A stretch of 64,000 bases of DNA from Phycomyces nitens (lineage: Eukaryota > Mucoromycota > Mucoromycetes > Mucorales > Phycomycetaceae), in contig JAHRBC010000004.1 in the NCBI GenBank assembly GCA_022702545.1, positions 248,001 to 312,000 of the forward strand, written 5' to 3'. The translations under genes and the position numbers were made by a program. Positions within the stretch are counted from its first letter, which is position 1. Each line of letters begins with the position of its first letter. Under the pieces are notes generated by a model. It was not told the DNA's origin, searched no databases, and saw nothing but the letters and a program-made list of their open reading frames with translations. This document shows, one piece after another, positions 33,550 to 44,499 of this stretch.

Positions 33550-35383
33550 TTATGCGTCCATTACTACATCCTTATCCATATCATGGTCCTCTGGACGTGG
33601 AGGTTTGATGAGATCTGCACTCTCGCCAAGCACAATACGCTCAGTGACCTCTGAGACAGAGAATTGGCGTTGATTAGTTGGTGTGTCGTTATTAGCCCGT
33701 AGAGTCATGTTGGCATGGACTGGCTTGACGGGTGTCTTGATAGTATGCTTATAGAAACATTTTGGTCTAGTGCACACACCATCGTATTTACAAATCGTCT
33801 CTGGAGTAGAGTCGTTGGGGTGCGTAAAGTGACAATCGGGTCGTTTACAATCTGCGCCATTGTTGCATGGCACTGGAATTCTTTGGCTTGGTGCCGGTGG
33901 TGCCGGTGCTGGGTGCATAAAAGGACAGACAGGATTTGTGCAATAAGGATAGAATCGACATGGAATAGGCATCTTTGCACCAGCCATGTGTTGTAATGGA
34001 ACTGCTGGCTTTGACTGCGTTTCTGGGTGAATAAAGAGACATTCGTTTGCAGGCTTGGAGCAACGAGGAAAGTCTCTAGAAATACACACATTTAACACTG
34101 GTTTTTTTAATTGAATATAAACACTACTTACGGGCAAATGGTCTTTGGGTGGAAATAAGTACACTGCTCGCCCTGTCTGCAGGATGGCCAGTATTTGCAC
34201 CGTTCTTTTGTGCGTTCCTGGACATGTTCCTGGATCTCTTCTTGGGTGTCTTTGTGTGTGCGTTCCGAATACTGCTGAGGCCGGGCACTGCCCAGGCGAT
34301 CAAACACGGAAGATCTGGTGGCTATAGATCCCAAAGAAAATCAGCCTCTCTATCCGTACTTTTATAAACTTACATGTTGTTTGTGGGGTCTCACGGCGTT
34401 GGGCTCCTCCAAGACGTGAAAATACATTGTCCTCTCGCTGCTCTGGTTCCTCTCTCTGACGGCGCTGGCGAATGGGAGAACGCGAACGCGAACGCTCGAA
34501 TTGACGACGAGGAACTGGCAAGGATCTAGGAGATTCGGGCTCACTCTTTCGGATGGAACCTACACTGCTGATAGCCTGAGCAAAAATCCTGTTCTGTCGT
34601 TCTGGCTTTGGCTTTTGCACTACAACATCCATAGGTTCTGCCTCTTGTGCTGGCTGTGGGTTCTCGAGTTCTTGGATTCTGGTGAAGATCCATTGTGTCA
34701 GGTAACTGTCTGGAATGAAAGTTTTGATTGTTAGGCATCTGATGCGCTTGGCCACATTTCACCAATAACCTCAACTCACCATAATCAAATCCAACCACTG
34801 GATTACAGAATCATCAAAAAAAAGGTCAGTTGTGATTGATTGAATAAGGTAAAAAAAGAAATCACTATGGATTGCATTTGGTTTCTTACATTGCTGCAAT
34901 TCCTCATTCAATTCCGTAGCTTGTTTACCGAGCTGGAGTAGATTGAGAATGAAGTCAGACAGAGTGGTATCTAGAGAAAGATTTAAAGAGATCGACTGGT
35001 TAAGACCATTGGATTTTTGTTGTTTTGGTGGTCATTGAGGCATCACCCACCCGCAGCATCTACGTAGTCATAGGCTACACATTTCGTTTGGATCTCCTCC
35101 TATTGGAAACATGGTTGTGAGTGCAATGTATATATATATATATAAAAGGATATTTGATTTTACCTTTAAGGTATTCCAATCCTGGGTCTGCATGGTTAAT
35201 GATCAATGTAGGCAAAGCAGCAATTTTTTTTTCTGTTCTGCTTTATTTTTTTTTAGCTGGTGCCAAAAACTAACCACCCACTCCACACCATACACACAGA
35301 CACATTTGTACACACGCACGCACACCCACCCACCCACACACTCTTACGCGCGGTGGAATTGTGACTGCGAATGACTGGTTCAT
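33550..35383 (-). CDS. NAB2: Nab2/ZC3H14-like nuclear poly(A)-RNA-binding zinc-finger protein
   Basis: Eight exons in order: 35383-35348, 35187-35164, 35099-35051, 34970-34890, 34797-34780, 34709-34374, 34321-34132 and 34075-33550. They sum to 1260 nt, or 419 residues. Nab2 proteins bind poly(A), limit tail length and support mRNA export. The N-terminal 90 residues (TQDWNTLKEEIQ, TLSDFILNLLQLGKQ, FDYDSYLTQWIF) fit the PWI-like helical domain. A basic RS-like linker follows (RSRSRSPIRQRRQR). Five tandem CCCH fingers then fit C-x5-C-x4/6-C-x3-H, for example CKYWPSCRQGEQCTYFH, CRFYPYCTNPVCPFMH and CKYDGVCTRPKCFYKH. Five fingers match ZC3H14 rather than the seven of yeast Nab2. Exons of 24 nt and 18 nt encode the start and the middle of the N-terminal domain. 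The tail is acidic. Confidence 0.88.
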
Positions 35384-36746
35384 AATGCAGTTTTTATATA
35401 TCGTAGTGTATATATTTTTGTTTTAATTGATATTATTATATTTCTTTATAACTTTTGGATTTGTTGGTTTTATAGACTTTTTATTTCTGTTTCTTTTTAG
35501 TATGTGGTGATTGTTACAAAGAAAGCCAATTGTTGTGTCTAATAAGCTAGTATATTCCTTGTAGTGAGTCATTTATTGTCATAGTGCCTTTATATCGGAT
35601 TGTTATCATTCATACTGTATAATGACTTGATGACGCTATTGTGTTTTCTTGGTTTGAAGCACCCGAAAAATGCCTCTTGAGATATCGTGTTTGGTTGGAA
35701 GAGTGTAATATATGAGATTATAGGAATTGATTGGCTAACTAGTTAAAGAGGATTCTTTAAAGGTCCACGTACAACATTCCACCAGCCCATAAGCCTTATT
35801 TTCTTTTTCTCTTTAGCCCTTTTAAAATATCCACAAGAAAAATAGCATTTTACTCTCACGATTTTAGTTTAATCGACCAAAAGTCTATCCAAAAATAAAA
35901 CAAATGGATATCTGGGAAAACGTATGATGATGTTCAGACTATGAATCGATTCACAAGAGAACAATGCTATACTCCCAGGATAGGTAGGACAAAGGAGTAC
36001 AAGTCAAAACGATTGTATATTTAAATGTATGATGAGAACCATTGAGAATACTTTGAAGGTCCAAGAGTAACAATATTGAGACAATTGTTTATATACATAT
36101 ATATAAAAGGCAAAATAATAATAATAACAATAAAACAATTAGTTAATTAATTAATGAATTAATGGATAAAGATGGACTATCTACAATCAGCATGTGTTGA
36201 TTTCTATTCCAATATATGAATTCGCTGCCAATGGAATCAGAATACAATAGTTACGCGCCTGTTATCCAGCACTATCTTGGTACCACCTGCTGTGCTTAGT
36301 TTTTTTTATATATAACAAGAGAATTTCTTTTGTGTAGTAATGACATAATGGCCAAAGCAGCCTCAAGAATGGCAGTTTTGCATGCAAATTATCTTGTCCA
36401 ATTGATGAAAGAATGTTGCAATTGTATTGCATAATACAATTGGCTCCATCAGACTACCAAGTCCTTGGCTGCTTCTTTTATCGTCTTGAACAGTTGATAC
36501 CTTTGAATGTTTATATTTCTATTTTAAAATAAAAATACCCACCTGGCAATGTCTTGCTCTTATGATCATTTAAATATTTCTCTCATGATTTCAATTTGAA
36601 CCAACAATCATTACTCCCCAATAATGGCAATATCTGAGCGATCTCTATCATTTTATATTATATTATATATTTTATATATTGATGGACTGCTCTCCACCGA
36701 AAAAGGAAACCATGTTTACCACCAAACCAAACACTTTATCCAACTA
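35384..36746. other. Divergent intergenic region
   Basis: Spacer between the Nab2-like gene and ERCC1. It is AT-rich with short repeats, and no RNA gene or frame was recognised. An open frame continues upstream of ERCC1 to an ATG at 36624 (see the ERCC1 entry). Confidence 0.5.
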
Positions 36747-37526
36747 ATGGACACCAATTGCCCTCCATCAAAAGACTCAAAAGAGTCCCAGGGAAACAAG
36801 CGGCAATCTAAAAGGAATGGTGGGAATCAATCCTGGGCTCCTGATTATAAATTGCCACCAATGCCTCAATCTAATCCTTCTCCATGGCGTCCTCAGACTG
36901 CAAATCAAAGGAAATCTAATGGTGGCTCTATTATCGTAAATACTAGCCAGCAGGAAAACCCTCTGCTCAAACATATTCGCAATGTGGCCTGGGAACTCGA
37001 CAGTACGATCAAGCCGGATTATGTGGTGGGAAAAACGACGGGTGTATTGTACCTGAGTCTGCGTTACCATCGCCTTCATCCTGAATACATTTATGATCGA
37101 ATGAGCAAACTGGCGAATGCCTATGTTCTCAAGGTACTCTTGGTATTTGTCGATATCGACAATTACTCGGAGCCATTAAGGGAACTCAATTGCGCAGTCA
37201 TTTCCCATAATTTCACACTCATGCTATCCTGGAGCCTAGAGGAGGCTGGAAGGTACTTGGAGACCTACAAGTACTTTGAGAACAAGTCGAGTGATCTGCT
37301 ACGAGAGCGTGTGGTAGATGATTACCAAATCAAGATGACCGATTGTCTGACCAATGTCACCAGTGTGAACAAGACAGACACCATCACTCTCTTGACCAAT
37401 TTTGAGTCCTTCAAGGGAATTACCAAGGCTTCTACAGAGGCACTGTCGATGTGTGCAGGGTTTGGAGATCAAAAGGTAAAGAGGTTGCAAAATGCACTGC
37501 GACAACCGTTTATGAACCACAAGTGA
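36747..37526 (+). CDS. RAD10: ERCC1/Rad10 DNA-repair endonuclease subunit
   Basis: A single-exon frame. I take the ATG at 36747 (259 residues, MDTNCPPSKDSKE). The in-frame ATG at 36624 would add a hydrophobic, Tyr/Ile-rich stretch unlike any ERCC1. ERCC1 has no catalytic site of its own. It pairs with XPF/Rad1 to cut DNA 5' of lesions in nucleotide-excision and crosslink repair. The central domain is clear: GSIIVNTSQQENPLLKHIRN, PDYVVGKTTGVLYLSLRYH, LHPEYIYDRM and MLSWSLEEAGRYLETYK. The C-terminal tandem helix-hairpin-helix follows: LTNVTSVNKTDTITLL and MCAGFGDQKVKRLQNAL. It has no intron, unlike most neighbours. It converges with the PX kinase, about 215 bp apart. Confidence 0.95.
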   Translation: MDTNCPPSKDSKESQGNKRQSKRNGGNQSWAPDYKLPPMPQSNPSPWRPQTANQRKSNGGSIIVNTSQQENPLLKHIRNVAWELDSTIKPDYVVGKTTGVLYLSLRYHRLHPEYIYDRMSKLANAYVLKVLLVFVDIDNYSEPLRELNCAVISHNFTLMLSWSLEEAGRYLETYKYFENKSSDLLRERVVDDYQIKMTDCLTNVTSVNKTDTITLLTNFESFKGITKASTEALSMCAGFGDQKVKRLQNALRQPFMNHK

Positions 37527-37639
37527 TATAAAGATAGTTTTAAAATGATAATAATATTAAAATAATAAATGAATGATGTATATGAGTGTATAAAATATTT
37601 TTTTTAAAGAAAAGCAATCTTTGGCCAGCAAAGAAGATG

Positions 37640-37725
37640 TATGTGTGTATATGTGTGGGTGTGGGTGGGTGTACGTGTGGGTGTATACGTGTACGTGTAT
37701 ATGTGTGTCTGTATATATGTATGTA
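37640..37725. repeat. GT/TA-rich simple repeat
   Basis: TGTATGTG/GGGTGTG units between the convergent ends of ERCC1 and the PX kinase. Confidence 0.8.
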
Positions 37726-37740
37726 AAGGACTGCAAAACT

Positions 37741-39854
37741 TTAGTCATAGATTGAAGATATGTCGTCAACATGATACACAGAATCAAGGGACATTATTGA
37801 AGGAGGGTAATAGCTGGGAATGCTGTAGTTGGGTGTGCGGTACATAAATGGCCCAGAAGAATAGGCCTGGTCGGGTTTTGGAGAGGCTAGATGGCTGTAT
37901 TCTGCAATATAGTCGTCTGGCCCATAGTCGCTCTCGGGTATGTCTGCAGACATGAGGGAGCTTTCCTTGTAAGAATACCCCTGAAAAGCGTGCGGGAACG
38001 CGTCCAGAATATCGTCCCCAAGAGGTATCGAGAGACGTGGGGACATTTGTACAAAGTCCTGGTCAAAGTGACTGACGTCTGTGTCCGAGGCAAGGTCTGG
38101 GACATACAATGGCTCAGTGCGTTTGTAGTAGACGTCCGGCCAGTCAAGTGAGTCAAAGTAAGGGTGGGAGCGAATAAGCACGTCTCCTCCAGGCCCGGTC
38201 CCGAGTCGCATGGCCGGATCGCGTTCAAGAAGACCGGCAATAAAGTCTGTTGTGACAGGCGGCAGATCTGGCGGGAACTCGAGAAGATCTTCCATCACTC
38301 GTCGATACATTTCTGGGTGGGAGTCTGCCCAAAACGGAGTGGTTCCTGTCAGCATTTCGTAGAGAATCGTGCCTAGACTCCAAAAGTCAACATGATAAGA
38401 ATAGGCCTGGGCTTGTAATATTTCTGGTGCAAGGTACTCTGGCGTGCCACAAAAAGTGTGTGTGCGTTGGTGTTCCATTTCACTCAAGTCATACTGGAAT
38501 TGCTTGGAGAGCCCAAAGTCAGTCAGGACCAAATGGCCGTCTGCGCCAACCAGCACATTCTCAGGCTTCAGGTCCCTGCAAACACGGACATGATCTTGGG
38601 TCAACCGACTGTCTAGTTTCCTAAAATGGGTGCATTGGCTTACCTATAGAGAATTCCTTGACGATGGAGTTCCTGGAGTCCCAAGAGGATTTCAGCCGTG
38701 TACAACAGACATCGATCGGGTGTGAAACGACCCCAGAAGGCCAATTGAGTGGCTAAATCCCCCCCGACATGGTAATCGAGGACCAAGAACAATTGATGGT
38801 GGCTCTGAAAAGAGTGGTGAAGACGGATCAAGAAAGGGTGGTCGATGCGCGCCAGACGGGTCAAGATATCTCGCTCTGTCCGGGTGTGTTCGATTTCCCT
38901 CTGGCTAATAACCCATTCTTTGCTTATGGCCTTGAGGGCGTATAGTTTGTGTGAGCGATGGCTACGAGATAACAATACTTTACCCATGCATCCCTTGCCT
39001 AGGACGCGGATGAACTGAAAGTCGCTAATGGTTCTTGGGAGTGTGGAGGGAAGGCTATTGTCCAGAGGGGTTTCTGGTGAGGAGATTATGGAATCTGAAG
39101 ACTCTGTGATGGCTAATGATGACGACAGAGACGATTCTACAGTCGACAGAGGGACGATGGAGGAGGGGATGTCGATGGGCTGAGAGGGTGGGGTGTCTGG
39201 GTAGTGTCTGGCCACACTGTCACCTTCTCGCTGGACGGACAGAAAGTCGCGCAAAAGAGACGAGTGGCGAATGAGAGGGTGCTGGATACATTGGAGGAGG
39301 TATTGCTGGACCTTTTCAGAGTTTGGTTTGCGACGACGGATGAGGGCTAGTCCGGTGAAGAAGGTTCGTAGGCCATATCCATAGCGTTTGTTCTCAATAC
39401 GGTCGTGGAGTGGAGGAAGGGCGATTTTGGTGCGAGGGTAATGAGCTTTGATCTACAAGGGCCACCCACTCTGGTGAGTAACCAAATATATATAATTGTA
39501 TATAATTGTATATAATTGTATATAATTGTATATAATTGTGTGTGTGTGTTTTATTGTTTTAATTGCAATTACTTTACCCTTTGACTAAACTCGACAAAGT
39601 CTGTGATGTAGCGTACAAGGCAAAGATGTTTTTCGGAATCGTCAATAATCACATTAAAGACCTTTTTATTATTATTATTATTTACATAAGCACAAGAACA
39701 AATAACAAGCCAATAAATAAATAAATAGGCTCACCGTTACCGCACGGTCCTCGGTTTTGAGGGCAATTGTCGATTCAATTACAGCTACGTCGAGAGGAGA
39801 GCCTTGGTCTAGAATAGCACTGATTGTTGGTGGGTGGCAATCAGCAACGGGCAT
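37741..39854 (-). CDS. PX-domain AGC-family protein kinase (SGK/Ypk/S6K-like)
   Basis: Four exons in order: 39854-39735, 39661-39578, 39452-38644 and 38575-37741. They sum to 1848 nt, or 615 residues. Residues about 20-145 form a PX (phosphoinositide-binding) domain: VFNVIIDDSEKHLCLVRY, DFVEFSQRIKAHYP, LPPLHDR and KVQQYLLQCIQHPLIRHSSLLRDFL. The kinase domain has GKGCMGKV, the Lys in LYALKAISK, HRQGILYRDLKPENVL, DFGL, activation loop THTFCGTPEYLAPE and DFWSLGTILYEMLTG. The tail carries a turn-motif-like SPRLSIP and a hydrophobic motif AFQGYSY, where TORC2-type kinases phosphorylate relatives. PX plus AGC kinase plus hydrophobic motif recalls animal SGK3, so endosomal signalling is plausible (inference). 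The second intron carries a decamer tandem repeat. Confidence 0.9.
39488..39540. repeat. Tandem decamer (TATATAATTG)5
   Basis: Five near-perfect copies followed by (TG)n, inside the second intron of the PX kinase gene. Confidence 0.92.
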
Positions 39855-40137
39855 TTTTTCGTTTGTTTTGGGGGAAGAAACTCAAGATGCTCAGATGTTG
39901 TGGCAATAATGATGGCAAAGAGAGAAAGAGGGAACAACAAGGATAGGCAATAAGGATACAAGATCTTTATATGTAAAAAAATGGGCGAACCAAAAGTAGA
40001 AATGAAAACAGAACAAAAGAAAGGACGCTACAGGAACACACAGGAACACCAGCACACCCTTTTACAAGGTTTGGCCGTACAAGGTACCACACGACAGCAT
40101 ACAATACGTAAATATAAATACGACCAGAATGTGCCGC

Positions 40138-40726
40138 TCAAGCCATCTCCACACACACAATAGAATAGCACTGATTGTGTTGATTATGACGCCGCACTGT
40201 CACTGAGTCTGTCTGATGCCGTGATGTCACCAAGACGAACCCCCAGACCGCTTGGCATGAAACCAGTTCTCTCTGGAGGGTTTGGTCTAGTCGTCCATCC
40301 ACAAACACCCAACCCACCACATTCTCAGTCTCACTTAACCAACGACGCAGACCCATCAACACTCCATATCTCTCAGCTTCATCTTTAGGTTGATAGAGAT
40401 GGAGATTGTCAAAGGGCTGGAGATGCACGCGACAATCCAGATCCACAAACACCACTTGGGAGGATTCAGAGGCGACCGACTGAGCAAGTTTGGTCATCCT
40501 TGGACTCTTGCCAGTCCCAGGATTGCCAACAAACTCGATCCAATCTCCCCAGTGCAATTGGACATTTCCAATAATCGCCTGTCCTTCAATATCCACGCGC
40601 ACTCTTTCAAGCAGTCTTGTCTGCAACTATTGCAATAGTTAGCAGGCGAGTAGCGTCGAGGGCTGGACTCACTTGAAGGGCAGACTGGTGAGGGATCCGG
40701 CTAATGTAGTTCCATAAGAATGGCAT
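40138..40726 (-). CDS. Small RecA-like ATPase, possibly an XRCC2-type RAD51 paralogue
   Basis: Two exons, 40726-40673 and 40626-40138, give 180 residues. A Walker A motif, EFVGNPGTGKS, sits near residue 52, and a Walker B-like strand reads QVVFVDLDCR. A second hydrophobic strand ends VVGWVFVDGR, and another (VWGFVLVTSRHQ) fits the later strand of the RecA core. Order, spacing and size recall XRCC2, which works in homologous recombination, but overall similarity is weak. After GKS comes Pro, where the family usually has Thr or Glu, so ATP use is uncertain. It lies in tandem with the PX kinase. The predicted N-terminus MPFLWNYISRIPHQSALQ has no obvious signal. Confidence 0.5.
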
Positions 40727-40982
40727 GCCTTTAAGAAACAGACTCTATTCTTCTTTTATTTTTTTATTTTTTATTATTTTATTTTTATTTTTTTGGCTGT
40801 TTTTAGAAAGATGCTTCCGTCACACGACATCTGTTTCGTCCACAGGTCTCTTAAAGGCTTATTGTGAGACACCAAAGCCAAACAATTGAACAGCAAAGCA
40901 CCCAATCTGTTCAGCCTCCTCCTTTTTTTTTTATTACTATTTTACTTTATTTTATTTTTGTATTCATCTCTTTCACTTTACC

Positions 40983-42389
40983 ATGAAAATCACCCTCTTG
41001 ACAGCCGCACTCTTACTCTCGGGCTACTGTACTGCAGTACCATTCATTCAGCCCATTCGCTTCTCTGAAGGCAAACTCGCCCCACTTTACACTTCTGACG
41101 ATGCAGAAACCTTGGGTGGCCAATACATTGTTGCCCTCAAGCCCCATCTCCATCCGCAGCAGATTGAAAAACACAACACTTGGATCCAAGCCAAGGTCTC
41201 GCAAGACACTGCCTGGATAGACCACAGGGTCAGAATAGACCATCTCTACGATACACAAAACTTCAAAGGATATTCCGGAAAGTTCAGTGACGCTGTGCTT
41301 CAGCAGATTCGCCAATCCAACGATGTAAGTGCCAATAGCCAGCCCACCTTTTACTCTTCCTAACTCTCCCAAACAAAACAAAAGGTCTCTTTTGTAGAAA
41401 AGGATTCCCGGGTGTATGCTACCGAGTTGCAGCGCAATGCACCCTGGGGTCTGGCCCGTATTTCCCACCGTCGTCCATTGGACCTCAGGAGCTACAACAA
41501 GTACGACTATCAAACCGAGGGAGGCAAAGACGTCAAGGTCTATGTAATTGACACTGGCATCAACACCGAGCACGTTGACTTTGAAGGCCGTGCAACGTGG
41601 GGAAAAACCATGGCCACCGGTGACGAAGATGTTGACGGAAACGGCCATGGTTCTCATTGCGCAGGCACAATTGGCGGAAAACGCTATGGTGTGGCCAAGC
41701 AATCTCTACCCGTGGCAGTAAAGGTCTTGCGGTCCAATGGATCTGGATCAATGGCTGATGTGATTGCTGGCGTTGACTGGGCTGTCCAGCAGCACCAAAA
41801 AGATGCCTCAGAGGCAGAGGCAGCCGGCAAGCCTTACAAGGGCTCTGTTGCAAACATGAGTCTTGGTGGAGGCAAGAGCCGTGGTCTGGACATGGTTGTC
41901 GATGGTGTAAGTCGTCATGCTATAGATTTCTTACAAGATTTGCTCATATCTTTTGTTTTTTTTTTGGGGGGGCAATCGATCTAGGCTGTCGAGGCTGGCA
42001 TGGTGTTTGTGGTTGCTGCAGGCAATGACAACCGAGATGCATGCGACTATTCTCCTGCTCGTTCTGAGCTGGCCATAACTGTCGGTGCTTCCAACATCAA
42101 GGATGAGCGTGCGTACTTTTCCAACTTTGGCAGCTGTGTCGATGTATTTGCTCCTGGCATGAACATCTTGTCGGTGTGGAAGGGCAGCAAGTATGCCACA
42201 AACACCATCTCAGGCACTTCCATGGCTTCACCACATGTGGCTGGCCTGTCTGCTTATATCCTAAGTGTCACGGACAAGGTTCTGACACCAAAGCAGGTCA
42301 AGGACATGATTATTGAGCTCAGTAGCCGTGATGTCCTGACCAAAGTTCCCAGTGATACCCCCAACTTACTAGTCTTTAATGGCATTTAG
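40983..42389 (+). CDS. Secreted or vacuolar subtilisin-like serine protease (S8, proteinase K type)
   Basis: Three exons, 40983-41324, 41385-41906 and 41985-42389, give 422 residues. The signal peptide is MKITLLTAALLLSGYCTA. The I9 propeptide (about 48-125) is recognisable: GQYIVALKPHLHPQQIEKH through VSFVEKDSRVYATEL. The mature enzyme starts near RNAPWGLARIS. The catalytic triad is visible: Asp about 170 in VYVIDTGI, His about 202 in GNGHGSHCAGTIGG and Ser about 367 in SGTSMASPHVAG. The oxyanion Asn is in FVVAAGNDNRDAC. Extra length beyond the core is small, and no GPI signal or membrane segment is present. The closest named families are cerevisin/Prb1 and extracellular proteinase K. I cannot choose between vacuole and secretion. 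Confidence 0.95.
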
Positions 42390-42762
42390 ATAGAGATGAC
42401 CCAATCTAAACAGGTGTCTTTGTCATTTTTTTTATTTTTGTTCTTTTTTTTTTAGCTGCTTCATGTTTATGATACTTATTCTCCTTCTTTTCTACTCGTT
42501 TCATGGTGTTACAGTAAGATGAGATGGAGTCATATGAATATGCATTTATCCTATTCCAAATTATATATTATATATATATATATCCACATATATTTTATAA
42601 ATTATAAATAAATAAATAAGAATATTTAATCTTGCCATCGTACGAACAAACTACTTTAATCACTATATATGACGAATATGTATGTATATTTGGCATAATA
42701 GCCAATGTTTTATTTTACAGATACAAGATACATTGGGGAGAGTGGCATGGCCATCGTGGCCA
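42390..42762. other. Convergent spacer
   Basis: AT-rich sequence between the protease and SNAPC1-like gene ends. No features seen beyond poly-T and TA runs. Confidence 0.6.
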
Positions 42763-43998
42763 TTATGTCCAGTAATTCTGTAATCGACGCTTCCGTTCTT
42801 TCCACAGCTTCCTAGTCGGTGCACCGAGTTTTTCAAGAAATGCATCGTCATCTATTGCCAGTGCACTCGAAGCTAATGCACTCTGAAGCAAACGAGGGTT
42901 GGTTTCTTTCACGTTGGCTCGTTTCATAATCAGTTCTTGGATGGCAACCGTCGCCTGAGGTGTCCTGAGGGTAGCCTCTTTGGCACGCTTGAATTTCCCC
43001 ACTAATGTTTTGAACTTTTGGGCATGTTCATTAGAGTTGATACCCGCCTAAAAGAAATTGGTTTCAAAAGCCTAGTGTTTAGTATATATGTATATATGTA
43101 TGTATGTAATTTAAACCAACAAGGTTACTTACTGCATCGCATTCTATCTTTCGTCGCTTAAAGTCTCGTAGGCGATCAAGTAGGCTAAATGTTCGAGACA
43201 TTAAATTAGATTGACGCTTTGAAGATAGACTGTCCAATTTACCTACTTGTTAGGTCTCTGGGTCTCTTCTTGTTCCAGAAAATTAGATACCTTGAGAGTG
43301 GTAGAGAGTGTGAAACGGAAAGCTTCTTCTTCTCGTAACCGTCTAAATGTAAATATGGCCTCTAGAAATATCTTTTCATGGCAGCAATATAGATAAAAGT
43401 CAAACATGTGTTTCCATTTCTCTAATTGATAAAATAGTGTTATTCATGCTGGTAAAGTGCTCTGGAGAACTTGCCTGGAGTGACTCGGATATGGACCTTG
43501 TCCCATAAGTCTGGTTGTGAATGGTACATAAAGTAGAGGGCATAAATTACTCCTGCCCGCATGGGGGCTATATTACTATTTGAATATCCTAAATAATAAT
43601 AATAATAATACCATGGTTAGGGAATCATTTGAATCATTTGAATTCTTTGTATCCAGAATCCATACCAAGTATAGCATCATAAAATGTATGCATAAAGTCT
43701 AAATGGTGATCTTTGGCAAGGCAGCCAAAGTGTACATAGATAAACTCTAGTTCTTTCCATACTTTTGTAAACGAACTGTATGTATGCTCGTCTTGCTGTC
43801 CAAAATAATAATAAGAATAATTAATACCACTTGTTTTTGGGTATTTCGACTCACACCAACGAATGAGGTCAAGAGAAGGTCGACATCATGAAAGATCGCA
43901 CTACGATATATTCCTTTCTGCCGATTGCTGATTCCAAGTAGATCGGCAAAATCCAATGTTGAATTGGGAAAGCAGGAATTTGTCTTTACACCAACCAT
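42763..43998 (-). CDS. SNAPC1: SNAPC1 (SNAP43)-like subunit of the snRNA-activating complex
   Basis: Six exons in order: 43998-43855, 43795-43666, 43588-43475, 43421-43247, 43184-43133 and 43047-42763. They sum to 900 nt, or 299 residues. SNAPc binds the proximal sequence element of snRNA genes for RNA polymerase II and III. The N-terminal 200 residues match the SNAPC1 family pattern: FHDVDLLLTSFVGQQDEHTY, SSFTKVWKELEFIYVHFG, MRAGVIYALYFMYHSQPDLW, VHIRVTPEKWKHMFDF and AIFTFRRLREEEAFRFTLS. The C-terminal third is basic (LDRLRDFKRRKIECD, KLWKERKRRLQNYW). The frame is open upstream of the ATG at 43998, but no earlier ATG exists. The third intron has a GC donor. The family call rests on remembered patterns. 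Confidence 0.75.
43422..43474 (-). other. GC-AG intron in the SNAPC1-like gene
   Basis: The donor reads CCAG then GCAAGT, and the acceptor is CAATTAG. Joining gives HIRVTPEKWKHMFDF in frame. Confidence 0.85.
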
Positions 43999-44499
43999 AT
44001 CTACTGTGTCTTTGAAGCGAAGTTGTGGGTTTTGTGCGTCTATCTCCACCCTCACATTTTTTTTCCCATTGTGCAATGTTCATTATTAAAGCGAGTCAAT
44101 CGTGACTGTTACAAGGCACTATGTTTTAAATCATTTGACGGATTCTTGGTTGTCAATGTAAATATCACTACATCAAGAGATTGGGTTTCCAAGGGTTATA
44201 TTCTGTAAAATAAAATTATTATTTTTTAATCATTAGAGCCATATTGCACTCCAACAGACCCTTTGGACATCTATACATATTTTTCTTTAAATCCATTCCA
44301 TTCTATTCTATTCTATTGTGCACCATCATGACTGTGATTCCCTTTGACATTCATTTAGTGGATAATGGGGGCTTTTTTTTTATAAAGAGGAAATATCTAG
44401 AGTATAAACATTTTTTTTGTATGTATACGTGGCACTCGTGAGGAGAGGGGTAGAAAAGGTCTAACAAGATGAAAGAGTTGGCATCTTTCTTCATTTTTT
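43999..44499. other. Spacer between SNAPC1-like and PAM16
   Basis: About 500 bp, AT-rich. No gene or element seen. Confidence 0.5.

Noticed and set aside
36624..36746. Upstream in-frame ATG extending ERCC1 by 41 residues
   Set aside because: The added stretch is Tyr/Ile-rich and hydrophobic, unlike any ERCC1 N-terminus, and follows a TATATT-rich sequence typical of a leader.
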